A DNA stretch of 64,000 nt. Origin: Hippophae tibetana. Taxonomy: Eukaryota; Streptophyta; Magnoliopsida; Rosales; Elaeagnaceae. The position numbers and the translations under genes were made by a program. Of this stretch, positions 1-14,200 are shown piece by piece. The notes under the pieces were generated by a model. It ran no database searches and had not been told where the DNA came from. It saw only the letters and a list, made by a program, of their open reading frames with translations. Every line of letters begins with the position of its first letter. Within the stretch, counting starts at the first letter, position 1. The stretch spans positions 26,751,843 to 26,815,842 of the forward strand of contig CM072810.1 in assembly GCA_037013495.1 (NCBI GenBank), given 5' to 3'.

Positions 1-3000
1 CTACCCAAGTTTTAAAAGTAGTTGATTACGTTTGAAAAATATGCAAACACTTTGTCTAAAGTTTCATCCTCCTGCATGATATAGATTTCAAAATTTCCAT
101 TCAACTATATAATTATAGATTTATTTCATCGTTGAATTGCCTATATGAGTGCTATCCGAAATGTTTCATGTTCTTTTGAAGAAGGTTAATTTTAAATTCA
201 ACTTAATAATCATTTTAGAGCTCGAATTACCTTTTTTTTAATATCCCTGAAAAAGGGTCTCTTCTTCCTATGAAATTTAGTAAATCTCACGGCAAGTAGA
301 GCCACTTTCTCTTCATTGAGATTAGAGTCATCATTTCTAACAATTGGATTAAAAACATGTTCGCTCGGACCACTATCCTTGATGTCTTAAGAGCCAAGTT
401 CTCTCCCTTCTCGAAAGTATATTACTCTCATCTTGGCCACTAGTATTGTAGTTCGAATGCCTGCCCAACATATTCGTTTAACAGTAAGTTCAATTGGCTT
501 GTACATGGACTTAAGTAAATTAATTTGGTATGAAAATGATACGGTAGTATTGGAATGTTTTTCTCATTCTAATTTTCTCTACTAAGAGGTCTACCCATGT
601 TTTAAAAGTAGTTGATTATGTTTGAAAAATATGCAAACACTTTGTCCATAGTTTCATCCACTTGCATGATATAGATTTCAAAATTTCCATTCAACTATAT
701 AATTATAGATTTATTTCATCGTTGAAATGCCTATATGAGTGCTATCCGAAATGTTTCATGTTCTTTTGAAGAAGGTTTATTTTAAATTCAACTTAATAAT
801 CATTTTAGAGCTCGAATTACCTTTTTTTTAATATCCCTGAAAAAGGGACTCTTCTTCCTATGAAAATTAGTAAATCTCACGGCAAGTGGAGCCACTTTCT
901 CTTCATTGAGATTAGAGTCATCATTTCTAACAATTGGGTTAAAAACATGTTCGCTCGGACCACTATCCTTGATGTCTTAAGAGCCAAGTTCTCTCCCTTC
1001 TCGAAAGTATATTACTCTCATCTTGGCCACTAGTGATGTAGTTCGAATCCCTGCCCAACATATTCATTTAACAATAAGTTCAATTGGCTTGTACATGGAC
1101 TTAAGTAAATTAATTTGGCATGAAAATGATACGGTAGTATTGGAATGTTTTTCTCATTCTAATTTTCTCTACTAATAGTTCTACCCAAGTTTTAAAAGTA
1201 GTTGATTATGTTTGAAAAATATGCAAACACTTTTGCCATAGTTTCATCCTCTTGCATGATATAGATTTCAAAATTTCCATTCAACTATATAATTCTAGAT
1301 TTATTTTATCGTTGATATGCCTATATGAGTGGTCTCCAAATTGTTTCATGTTCTTTTGAAGAAGTTTAATTTTAATTTCAACTTAATAATCATTTTAGAG
1401 CTCGAATTACCCTTTTTTTAATATCCCTGAAAAATGGACTCTTCTTCCTATGAAATTTAGTAAATCTCACGGCAAGTAGAGCCACTTTCTCTTCATTGAG
1501 ATTAGAGTCATCATTTCTAACAATTGGGTTAAAAACATGTTCGCTTGGACCACTATCCTTGATGTCTTAAGAGCCAAGTTCTCTCCCTTCTCGAAAGTAT
1601 ATTACTCTCATCTTGGCCACTAGTATTGTAGTTCGAATGCCTACCCAACATAATCATTTAACAGTAAGTTCAATTGGCTTGTACATGGACTTAAGTAAAT
1701 TAATTTGGCATGAAAATGATACGGTAATATTGGAATGTTTTTCTCATTCTAATTTTCTCTACTAATAGGTCTACCCAAGTTTTAAAAGTAGTTGATTATG
1801 TTTGAAAAATATGCAAACACTTTGTCCATAGTTTCATCCTCTTGCATGATATAGATTTCAAAATTTCCATTCAACTATATAATTCTAGATTTATTTCATT
1901 GTTGATATGCCTATATGAGTGGTCTCCACAATGTTTCATGTTCTTTTGAAGAAGTTTAATTTTAAATTCAACTTAATAATTATTTTAGAGCTCGAATTAC
2001 CTTTTTTTTAATATCCCTGAAAAAGGGTCTCTTCTTCCTATGAAATTTAGTAAATCTCACGGCAAGTAGAGCCACTTTCTCTTCATTGAGATTAGAGTCA
2101 TCATTTCTAACAATTGGGTTAAAAACATGTTCGCTCGGACCACTATCCTTGATGTCTTAAGAGCCAAGTTCTCTCCCTTCTTGAAAGTATATTACTCTCA
2201 TCTTGGCCACTAGTGATGTAGTTCGAATCCCTGCCCAACATATTCATTTAACAATAAGTTCAATTGGCTTGTACATGGACTTAAGTAAATTAATTTGGCA
2301 TAAAAATGATACGGTAGTATTGGAATGATTTTCTCATTCTAATTTTCTCTACTAATAGGTCTACCCAAGTTTTAAAAGTAGTTGATTACGTTTGAAAAAT
2401 ATGCAAACACTTTGTCCAAAGTTTCATCCTCCTGCATGATATAGATTTCAAAATTTCCATTCAACTATATAATTATTGATTTATTTCATCGTTGAAATGC
2501 CTATATGAGTGCTATCCGAAATGTTTCATGTTCTTTTGAAGAAGGTTAATTTTAAATTCAACTTAATAATCATTTTAGAGCTCGAATTACCTTTTTTTTA
2601 ATATCCCTAAAAAAGGGACTCTTCTTCCTATGAAATTTAGTAAATCTCACGGCAAGTAGAGCCACTTTCTCTTCATTGAGATTAGAGTCATCATTTCTAA
2701 CAATTGGGTTAAAAACATGTTCGCTCGGACCACTATCCTTGATGTCTTAAGAGCCAAGTTCTCTCCCTTCTCGAAAGTATATTACTCTCATCTTGACCAC
2801 TAGTGATGTAGTTCGAATGCCTGCCCAACATATTCGTTTAACAGTAAGTTCAATTGGCTTATACATGGACTTAAGCAAGGTAATTTGGCATGAAAATGAT
2901 AAGGTAGTATTAGAATGATTTTCTCAATCTAATTTTCTTTGCTAATAGGTCCACCCATGTTTTAAAAGTAGTTGATTACGTTTGAAAAATATGCAAAGAC

Positions 3001-4131
3001 TTTGTCCAAAGTTTCATCCTCATGCATGATATAGATTTCAAAATTTCCATTCAACTATATAATTCTAGATTTCTTTTATCGTTGATATGCCTATATGAGT
3101 GGTCTCCAAATTGTTTCATGTTCTTTTGAAGAAGTTTAATTTTAATTTCAACTTAATAATCATTTTAGAGCTCGAATTACCTTTTTTTTAATATCCCTGA
3201 AAAAAGGGACTCTTCTTCCTATGAAATTTAGTAAATCTCACGTCAAGTAGAGCCACTTTCTCTTCATTGAGATTAGAGTCATCATTTCTAACAATTGGGT
3301 TAAAAACATGTTCGCTCGGACCACTATCCTTGATGTCTTAAGAGCCAAGTCCTCTCCCTTCTCGAAAGTATATTACTCTCATCTTGGCCACTAGTATTGT
3401 AGTTCGAATGCCTGCCCAACATAATCATTTAACAGTAAGTTCAATTGGCTTGTACATGGACTTAAGTAAATTAATTTGGCATGAAAATGATACGGTAGTA
3501 TTGGAATGTTTTTCTCATTCTAATTTTCTCTACTAATAGGTCTACCCAAGTTTTAAAAGTAGTTGATTATGTTTGAAAAATATGCAAACACTTTGTCCAT
3601 AGTTTCATCCTCTTGCATGATATAGATTTCAAAATTTCCATTCAACTATATAATTCTAGATTTATTTCATTGTTGATATGCCTATATGAGTGGTCTCCAC
3701 AATGTTTCATGTTCTTTTGAAGAAGTTTAATTTTAAATTCAACTTAATAATCATTTTAGAGCTCGAATTACCTTTTTTTTAATATCCCTGAAAAAGGGTC
3801 TCTTCTTCCTATGAAATTTAGTAAATCTCACGGCAAGTAGAGCCACTTTCTCTTCATTGAGATTAGAGTCATCATTTCTAACAATTGGGTTAAAAACATG
3901 TTCGCTCGGACCACTATCCTTGATGTCTTAAGAGCCAAGTTCTCTCCCTTCTCGAAAGTATATTACTCTCATCTTGGCCACTAGTATTGTAGTTCGAATG
4001 CCTGCCCAACATAATCATTTAACAGTAAGTTCAATTGGCTTGTACATGGACTTAAGTAAATTAATTTGGTATGAAAATGATACGGTAGTATTGGAATGTT
4101 TTTCTCATTCTAATTTTCTCTACTAAGAGGT
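1..4131 (+). repeat. Satellite block, seven monomers, irregular order
   Basis: Monomers start at 1, 591, 1181, 1771, 2361, 2951 and 3542. The sixth is 591 bp because of one extra A in the A-run before 'gggactc'. Units at 1771 and 3542 share 'ggtctccacaatg', and those at 1181 and 2951 share the type-B 'ggtctccaaattg' with 'ttttaatttc'. The unit at 591 resembles the one at 4132 ('catccacttgcatg', 'aaggttta'). This suggests a worn 3-mer rhythm (offset about 1770) leading into the cleaner 4-mer block that follows. No gene or foreign sequence is seen. Confidence 0.93.
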
Positions 4132-7100
4132 CTACCCATGTTTTAAAAGTAGTTGATTATGTTTGAAAAATATGCAAACACTTTGTCCATAGTTTCATCC
4201 ACTTGCATGATATAGATTTCAAAATTTCCATTCAACTATATAATTATAGATTTATTTCATCGTTGAAATGCCTATATTAGTGCTATCCGAAATGTTTCAT
4301 GTTCTTTTGAAGAAGGTTTATTTTAAATTCAACTTAATAATCATTTTAGAGCTCGAATTACCTTTTTTTTAATATCCCTGAAAAAGGGACTCTTCTTCCT
4401 ATGAAATTTAGTAAATCTCACGGCAAGTAGAGCCACTTTCTCTTCATTGAGATTAGAGTCATCATTTCTAACAATTGGGTTAAAAACATGTTCGCTCGGA
4501 CCACTATCCTTGATGTCTTAAGAGCCAAGTTCTCTCCCTTCTCGAAAGTATATTACTCTCATCTTGGCCACTAGTGATGTAGTTCGAATGCCTGCCCAAC
4601 ATATTCGTTTAACAGTAAGTTCAATTGGCTTATACATGGACTTAAGCAAGGTAATTTGGCCTGAAAATGATAAGGTAGTATTGGAATGATTTTCTCAATC
4701 TAATTTTCTTTGCTAATAGGTCCACCCATGTTTTAAAAGTTGTGGATTACGTTTGAAAAATAGGCAAAGACTTTGTCAAAAGTTTCATCCTCTTGCATGA
4801 TATAGATTTCAAAATTTCCATTCAACTATATAATTCTAGATTTATTTTATCGTTGATATGCCTATATGAGTGGTCTCCAAATTGTTTCATGTTCTTTTGA
4901 AGAAGTTTAATTTTAATTTCAACTTAATAATCATTTTAGAGCTCGAATTACCCTTTTTTTAATATCCCTGAAAAATGGACTCTTCTTCCTATGGAATTTA
5001 GTAAATCTCACGGCAAGTGGAGCCACTTTCTCTTCATTGAGATAAGAGTCATCATTTCTAACAATTGGGTTAAAAACATGTTCGCTCGGACCACTATCCT
5101 TGATATCTTAAGAGCCAAGTTCTCTCCCTTCTCGAAAGTATATTACTCTCATCTTGGCCACTAGTGATGTAGTTCGAAAGCCTGCCCAACAGATTCATTT
5201 AACAGTAAGTTCAATTGGCTTATACATGGACTTAAGCAAGGTAATTTGGCATGAAAATTATAAGGTAGTATTGGAATGATTTTCTCCATCTAATTTTCTT
5301 TGCTAATAGGTCCACCCAAGTTTCAAAAGTAGTTGATTACGTTTGAAAAATATGGAAAGACTTTGTCCAAATTTTCATCCTCTTGCATGATATAGATTTC
5401 AAAATTTCCATTCAACTATATAATTCTAGATTTATTTTATCGTTGATATGCCTATATGAGTGGTCTCCAAATTGTTTCATGTTCTTTTGAAGAAGTTTAA
5501 TTTTAATTTCAACTTAATAATTATTTTAGAGCTCGAATTACCTTTTTTTTAATATCCCTGAAAAAGGGACTCTTCTTTCTATAGAATTTAGTAAATCTCA
5601 CGGCAAGTGGAGCCACTTTCTCTTCATTGAGATAAGAGTCATCATTTCTAACAATTGGGTTAAAAACATGTTCGCTCGGACCACTATCCTTGATGTCTTA
5701 AGAGCCAAGTTCTCTCCCTTCTCGAAAGTATATTACTCTCATCTTGGCCACGAGTGATGTCGTTCGAATCCCTGCCCAACATATTTATTTAACAGTAAGT
5801 TCAATTTGCTTGTACATGGACTTAAGTAAATTAATTTGGCATGAAAATGATACGGTAGTATTGGAATGTTTTTCTCATTCTAATTTTCTCTACTAATAGG
5901 TCTACCCAAGTTTTAAAAGTAGTTGATTATGTTTGAAAAATATGCAAACACTTTGTCCATAGTTTCATCCTCTTGCATGATATAGATTTCAAAATTTCCA
6001 TTCAACTATATAATTCTAGATTTATTTCATTGTTGATATGTCTATATGAGTGGTCTCCAAAATGTTTCATGTTCTTTTGAAGAAGTTTAATTTTAAATTC
6101 AACTTAATAATCATTTTAGAGCTCGAATTACCTTTTTTTTAATATCCCTGAAAAAGGGTCTCTTCTTCCTATGAAATTTAGTAAATCTCACGGCAAGTAG
6201 AGCCACTTTCTCTTCATTGAGATTAGAGTCATCATTTCTAACAATTGGGTTAAAAACATGTTCGCTCGGACCACTATCCTTGATGTCTTAAGAGCCAAGT
6301 TCTCTCCCTTCTGAAAGTATATTACTCTCATCTTGGCCACTAGTATTGTAGTTCGAATGCCTGCCCAACATAATCATTTAACAGTAAGTTCAATTGGCTT
6401 GTACATGGACTTAAGTAAATTAATTTGGTATGAAAATGATACGGTAGTATTGGAATGTTTTTCTCATTCTAATTTTCTCTACTAAGAGGTCTACCCATGT
6501 TTTAAAAGTAGTTGATTATGTTTGAAAAATATGCAAACACTTTGTCCATAGTTTCATCCACTTGCATGATATAGATTTCAAAATTTCCATTCAACTATAT
6601 AATTATAGATTTATTTCATCGTTGAAATGCCTATATTAGTGCTATCCGAAATGTTTCATGTTCTTTTGAAGAAGGTTAATTTTAAATTCAACTTAATAAT
6701 CATTTTAGAGCTCGAATTACCTTTTTTTTAATATCCCTGAAAAAGGGACTCTTCTTCCTATGAAATTTAGTAAATCTCACGGCAAGTAGAGCCACTTTCT
6801 CTTCATTGAGATTAGAGTCATCATTTCTAACAATTGGGTTAAAAACATGTTCGCTCGGACCACTATCCTTGATGTCTTAAGAGCCAAGTTCTCTCCCTTC
6901 TCGAAAGTATATTACTCTCATCTTGGCCACTAGTGATGTAGTTCGAATGCCTGCCCAACATATTCGTTTAACAGTAAGTTCAATTGGCTTATACATGGAC
7001 TTAAGCAAGGTAATTTGGCATGAAAATGATAAGGTAGTATTGGAATGATTTTCTCAATCTAATTTTCTTTGCTAATAGGTCCACCCATGTTTTAAAAGTT

Positions 7101-10100
7101 GTGGATTACGTTTGAAAAATAGGCAAAGACTTTGTCCAAAGTTTCATCCTCTTGCATGATATAGATTTCAAAATTTCCATTCAACTATATAATTCTAGAT
7201 TTATTTTATCGTTGATATGCCTATATGAGTGGTCTCCAAATTGTTTCATGTTCTTTTGAAGAAGTTTAATTTTAATTTCAACTTAATAATCATTTTAGAG
7301 CTCGAATTACCCTTTTTTTAATATCCCTGAAAAATGGACTCTTCTTCCTATGGAATTTAGTAAATCTCACGGCAAGTGGAGCCACTTTCTCTTCATTGAG
7401 ATAAGAGTCATCATTTCTAACAATTGGGTTAAAAACATGTTCGCTCGGACCACTATCCTTGATATCTTAAGAGCCAAGTTCTCTCCCTTCTCGAAAGTAT
7501 ATTACTCTCATCTTGGCCACTAGTGATGTAGTTCGAAAGCCTGCCCAACAGATTCATTTAACAGTAAGTTCAATTGGCTTATACATGGACTTAAGCAAGG
7601 TAATTTGGCATGAAAATTATAAGGTAGTATTGGAATGATTTTCTCCATCTAATTTTCTTTGCTAATAGGTCCACCCAAGTTTCAAAAGTAGTTGATTACG
7701 TTTGAAAAATATGGAAAGACTTTGTCCAAATTTTCATCCTCTTGCATGATATAGATTTCAAAATTTCCATTCAACTATATAATTCTAGATTTATTTTATC
7801 GTTGATATGCCTATATGAGTGGTCTCCAAATTGTTTCATGTTCTTTTGAAGAAGTTTAATTTTAATTTCAACTTAATAATTATTTTAGAGCTCGAATTAC
7901 CTTTTTTTTAATATCCCTGAAAAAGGGACTCTTCTTTCTATAGAATTTAGTAAATCTCACGGCAAGTGGAGCCACTTTCTCTTCATTGAGATAAGAGTCA
8001 TCATTTCTAACAATTGGGTTAAAAACATGTTCGCTCGGACCACTATCCTTGATGTCTTAAGAGCCAAGTTCTCTCCCTTCTCGAAAGTATATTACTCTCA
8101 TCTTGGCCACGAGTGATGTCGTTCGAATCCCTGCCCAACATATTTATTTAACAGTAAGTTCAATTTGCTTGTACATGGACTTAAGTAAATTAATTTGGCA
8201 TGAAAATGATACGGTAGTATTGGAATGTTTTTCTCATTCTAATTTTCTCTACTAATAGGTCTACCCAAGTTTTAAAAGTAGTTGATTATGTTTGAAAAAT
8301 ATGCAAACACTTTGTCCATAGTTTCATCCTCTTGCATGATATAGATTTCAAAATTTCCATTCAACTATATAATTCTAGATTTATTTCATTGTTGATATGT
8401 CTATATGAGTGGTCTCCAAAATGTTTCATGTTCTTTTGAAGAAGTTTAATTTTAAATTCAACTTAATAATCATTTTAGAGCTCGAATTACCTTTTTTTTA
8501 ATATCCCTGAAAAAGGGTCTCTTCTTCCTATGAAATTTAGTAAATCTCACGGCAAGTAGAGCCACTTTCTCTTCATTGAGATTAGAGTCATCATTTCTAA
8601 CAATTAGGTTAAAAACTTGTTCGCTCGGACCACTATCCTTGATGTCTTAAGAGCCAAGTTCTCTCCCTTCTCGAAAGTATATTACTCTCATCTTGGCCAC
8701 TAGTATTGTAGTTCGAATGCCTGCCCAACATAATCCTTTAACAGTAAGTGCAATTGGCTTGTACATGGACTTAAGTAAATTAATTGGGCATGAAAATGAT
8801 ACGGTAGTATTGGAATGTTTTTCTCATTCTAATTTTCTCTACTAAGAGGTCTACCCATGTTTTAAAAGTAGTTGATTATGTTTGAAAAATATGCAAACAC
8901 TTTGTCCATAGTTTCATCCACTTGCATGATATAGATTTCAAAATTTCCATTCAACTATATAATTATAGATTTATTTCATCGTTGAAATGCCTATATTAGT
9001 GCTATCCGAAATGTTTCATGTTCTTTTGAAGAAGGTTAATTTTAAATTCAACTTAATAATCATTTTAGAGCTCGAATTACCTTTTTTTTAATATCCCTGA
9101 AAAAGGGACTCTTCTTCCTATGAAATTTAGTAAATCTCACGGCAAGTAGAGCCACTTTCTCTTCATTGAGATTAGAGTCATCATTTCTAACAATTGGGTT
9201 AAAAACATGTTCGCTCGGACCACTATCCTTGATGTCTTAAGAGCCAAGTTCTCTCCCTTCTCGAAAGTATATTACTCTCATCTTGGCCACTAGTGATGTA
9301 GTTCGAATGCCTGCCCAACATATTCGTTTAACAGTAAGTTCAATTGGCTTATACATGGACTTAAGCAAGGTAATTTGGCATGAAAATGATAAGGTAGTAT
9401 TGGAATGATTTTCTCAATCTAATTTTCTTTGCTAATAGGTCCACCCATGTTTTAAAAGTTGTGGATTACGTTTGAAAAATATGCAAAGACTTTGTCCAAA
9501 GTTTCATCCTCTTGCATGATATAGATTTAAAAATTTCCATTCAACTATATAATTCTAGATTTATTTTATCGTTGATATGCCTATATGAGGGGTCTCCAAA
9601 TTGTTTCATGTTCTTTTGAAGAAGTTTAATTTTAATTTCAACTTAATAATCATTTTAGAGCTCGAATTACCCTTTTTTTAATATCCCTGAAAAATGGACT
9701 CTTCTTCCTATGGAATTTAGTAAATCTCACGGCAAGTGGAGCCACTTTCTCTTCATTGAGATAAGAGTCATCATTTCTAACAATTGGGTTAAAAACATGT
9801 TCGCTCGGACCACTATCCTTGATATCTTCAGAGCCAAGTTCTCTCCCTTCTCGAAAGTATATTACTCTCATCTTGGCCACTAGTGATGTAGTTCGAAAGC
9901 CTGCCCAACAGATTCATTTAACAGTAAGTTCAATTGGCTTATACATGGACTTAAGCAAGGTAATTTGGCATGAAAATTATAAGGTAGTATTGGAATGATT
10001 TTCTCCATCTAATTTTCTTTGCTAATAGGTCCACCCAAGTTTCAAAAGTAGTTGATTACGTTTGAAAAATATGGAAAGACTTTGTCCAAATTTTCATCCT

Positions 10101-11210
10101 CTTGCATGATATAGATTTCAAAATTTCCATTCAACTATATAATTCTAGATTTATTTTATCGTTGATATGCCTATATGAGTGGTCTCCAAATTGTTTCATG
10201 TTCTTTTGAAGAAGTTTAATTTTAATTTCAACTTAATAATTATTTTAGAGCTCGAATTACCTTTTTTTTAATATCCCTGAAAAAGGGACTCTTCTTTCTA
10301 TGGAATTTAGTAAATCTCACGGCAAGTGGAGCCACTTTCTCTTCATTGAGATAAGAGTCATCATTTCTAACAATTGGGTTAAAAACATGTTCGCTCGGAC
10401 CACTATCCTTGATGTCTTAAGAGCCAAGTTCTCTCCCTTCTCGAAAGTATATTACTCTCATCTTGGCCACGAGTGATGTCGTTCGAATCCCGGCCCAACA
10501 TATTTATTTAACAGTAAGTTCAATTTGCTTGTACATGGACTTAAGTAAATTAATTTGGCATGAAAATGATACGGTAGTATTGGAATGTTTTTCTCATTCT
10601 AATTTTCTCTACTAATAGGTCTACCCAAGTTTTAAAAGTAGTTGATTATGTTTGAAAAATATGCAAACACTTTGTCCATAGTTTCATCCTCTTGCATGAT
10701 ATAGATTTCAAAATTTCCATTCAACTATATAATTCTAGATTTATTTCATTGTTGATATGTCTATATGAGTGGTCTCCAAAATGTTTCATGTTCTTTTGAA
10801 GAAGTTTAATTTTAAATTCAACTTAATAATCATTTTAGAGCTCGAATTACCTTTTTTTTAATATCCCTGAAAAAGGGTCTCTTCTTCCTATGAAATTTAG
10901 TAAATCTCACGGCAAGTAGAGCCACTTTCTCTTCATTGAGATTAGAGTCATCATTTCTAACAATTGGGTTAAAAACATGTTCGCTCGGACCACTATCCTT
11001 GATGTCTTAAGAGCCAAGTTCTCTCCCTTCTCGAAAGTATATTACTCTCATCTTGGCCACTAGTATTGTAGTTCGAATGCCTGCCCAACATAATCCTTTA
11101 ACAGTAAGTGCAATTGGCTTGTACATGGACTTAAGTAAATTAATTGGGCATGAAAATGATACGGTAGTATTGGAATGTTTTTCTCATTCTAATTTTCTCT
11201 ACTAATAGGT
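4132..11210 (+). repeat. 4-mer higher-order repeat, three copies (~2360 bp each)
   Basis: Copies start at 4132, 6491 and 8851, giving lengths of 2359, 2360 and 2360 bp. Each holds four distinguishable monomers. The first starts 'ctacccatg' with 'catccacttgcatg' and 'ctatattagtg' (type A). The second starts 'ccacccatg' with 'aaaagttgtggattacg' (type B). The third has 'aagtttcaaaag' and 'atatggaaagac' (type B). The fourth has 'gttgatatgtc' and 'ggtctccaaaatg'. Private variants repeat at the same phase in all three copies, for example 'gtggattacg' near 4742, 7100 and 9460. The first copy is 1 bp short because 'cttctgaaag' at about 6310 lacks a base of 'cttctcgaaag'. The copies are much closer to each other than neighbouring monomers are. 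Confidence 0.93.
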
Positions 11211-14200
11211 CTACCCAAGTTTTAAAAGTAGTTGATTATGTTTGAAAAATATGCAAACACTTTGTCCATAGTTTCATCCTCTTGCATGATATAGATTTCA
11301 AAATTTCCATTCAACTATATAATTATAGATTTATTTCATCGTTGAAATGCCTATATGAGTGCTATCCGAAATGTTTCATGTTCTTTTGAAGAAGGTTAAT
11401 TTTAAATTCAACTTAATAATCATTTTAGAGCTCGAATTACCTTTTTTTTAATATCCCTGAAAAAGGGACTCTTCTTCCTATGAAATTTAGTAAATCTCAC
11501 GGCAAGTAGAGCCACTTTCTCTTCATTGAGATTAGAGTCATCTTTTTTAACAATTTGGTTAAAAACATGTTCGCTCGGACCACTATCCTTGATGTCTTAA
11601 GAGCCAAGTTCTCTCCCTTCTCGAAAGTATATTACTCTCATCTTGGCCACTAGTATTGTAGTTCGAATGCCTGCCCAACATAATGATTTAACAGTAAGTT
11701 CAATTGGCTTGTACATGGACTTAAGTAAATTAATTGGGCATGAAAATGATACGGTAGTATTGGAATGTTTTTCTCATTCTAATTTTCTCTACTAATAGGT
11801 CTACCCAAGTTTTAAAAGTAGTTGATTATGTTTGAAAAATATGCAAACACTTTGTCCATAGTTTCATCCTCTTGCATGATATAGATTTCAAAATTTCCAT
11901 TCAACTATATAATTATAGATTTATTTCATCGTTGAAATGCCTATATGAGTGCTATCCGAAATGTTTCATGTTCTTTTGAAGAAGGTTAATTTTAAATTCA
12001 ACTTAATTATCATTTTAGAGCTCGAATTACCTTTTTTTTAATATCCCTGAAAAAGGGACTCTTCTTCCTATGAAATTTAGTAAATCTCACGGCAAGTAGA
12101 GCCACTTTCTCTTCATTGAGATTAGAGTCATCATTTCTAACAATTGGGTTAAAAACATGTTCGCTCGGACCACTATCCTTGATGTCTTAAGAGCCATGTT
12201 CTCTCCCTTCTCGAAAGTATATTACTCTCATCTTGGGCACTAGTGATGTAGTTCGAAAGCCTGCCCAACAGATTCATTTAAAAGTAAGTTCAATTGGCTT
12301 ATACATGGACTTTAGCTAGGTAATTTGGCATGAAAATGATAAGGTAGTATTGGAATGATTTTCTCCATCTAATTTTCTTTGCTAATAGGTCCACCCAAGT
12401 TTCAAAAGTAGTTGATTACGTTTGAAAAATATGGAAAGACTTTGTCCAAATTTTCATCCTCTTGCATGGTATAGATTTCAAAATTTCCATTCAACTATAT
12501 AATTCTAGATTTATTTTATCGTTGATATGCCTATATGAGTGGTCTCCAAATTGTTTCATGTTCTTTTGAAGAAGTTTAATTTTAATTTGAACTTAATAAT
12601 TATTTTAGAGCTCGAATTACCTTTTTTTTAATATCCCTGAAAAAGGGACTCTTCTTCCTATGAAATTTAGTAAATCTCACGGCAAGTAGAGCCACTTTCT
12701 CTTCATTGAGATTAGAGTCATCATTTTTAACAATTTGGTTAAAAACATGTTCGCTCGGACCACTATCCTTGATGTCTTAAGAGCCAAGTTCTCTCCCTTC
12801 TCGAAAGTATATTACTCTCATCTTGGCCACTAGTGACGTAGTTCGAAAGCCTGCCCAACAGATTCCTTTAACAGTAAGTTCAATTGGCTTATACATGGAC
12901 TTTAGCAAGGTAATTTGGCATGAAAATGATAAGGTAGTATTGGAATGATTTTCTCAATCTTATTTTCTTTGCTAATAGGTCCACCCAAGTTTTAAAAGTA
13001 GTTGATTACGTTTGAAAAATATGCAAAGACGTTGTCCAAAGTTTCATCCTCTTGCATGATATAGATTTCAAAATTTCCATTCAACTATATAATTCTAGAT
13101 TTATTTCATTGTTGATATGCCTATATGAGTGGTCTCCAAAATGTTTCATGTTCTTTTGAAGAAGTTTAATTTTAAATTCAACTTAATAATCATTTTAGAG
13201 CTCGAATTACCTTTTTTTTAATATCCCTGAAAAAGGGACTCTTCTTCCTATGAAATTTAGTAAATCTCACGGCAAGTAGAGCCACTTTCTCTTCATTGAG
13301 ATTAGAGTCATCATTTTTACCAATTTGGTTAAAAAAATGTTCGCTCGGACCACTATCCTTGATGTCTTAAGAGCCAAGTTCTCTCCCTTCTCGAAAGTAT
13401 ATAACTCTCATCTTGGCAACTAGTGATGTAGTTCGAAAGCCTGCCCAACAGATTCATTTAACAGTAAGTTCAATTGGCTTATACATGGACTTTAGCAAGG
13501 TAATTTGGCATGAAAATGATAAGGTAGTATTGGAATGATTTTCTCAATCTAATTTTCATTGCTAATAGGTCTACCCAAGTTTTAAAAGTAGTTGATTATG
13601 TTTGAAAAATATGCAAACACTTTGTCCAAAGTTTCATCCTCTTGCATGATATAGATTTCAAAATTTCCATTCAACTATATAATTATAGATTTATATCATC
13701 GTTGAAATGCCTATATGAGTGCTATCCGAAATGTTTCATGTTCTTTTGAAGAAGGTTAATTTTAAATTCAACTTAATAATCATTTTAGAGCTCGAATTAC
13801 CTTTTTTTTAATATCCCTGAAAAAGGGACTCTTCTTCCTATGAAATTTAGTAAATCTCACGGCAAGTAGAGCCACTTTCTCTTCATTGAGATTAGAGTCA
13901 TCATTTCTAACAATTGGGTTAAAAACATGTTCACTCGGACCACTATCCTTGATGTCTTAAGAGCCATGTTCTCTCCCTTCTCGAAAGTATATTACTCTCA
14001 TCTTGGGCACTAGTGATGTAGTTCGAAAGCCTGCCCAACAGATTCATTTAACAGTAAGTTCAATTGGCTTATACATGGACTTTAGCTAGGTAATTTGGCA
14101 TGAAAATGATAAGGTAGTATTGGAATGATTTTCTCCATCTAATTTTCTTTGCTAATAGGTCCACCCAAGTTTCAAAAGTAGTTGATTACGTTTGAAAAAT

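Noticed and set aside
9650..9880. 76-codon open frame on the minus strand
   Set aside because: It is open only because A at 9829 became C, turning the TAA found at this site in other monomers into a Glu codon. It starts with GTG. A single satellite unit with a lost stop is not a gene.
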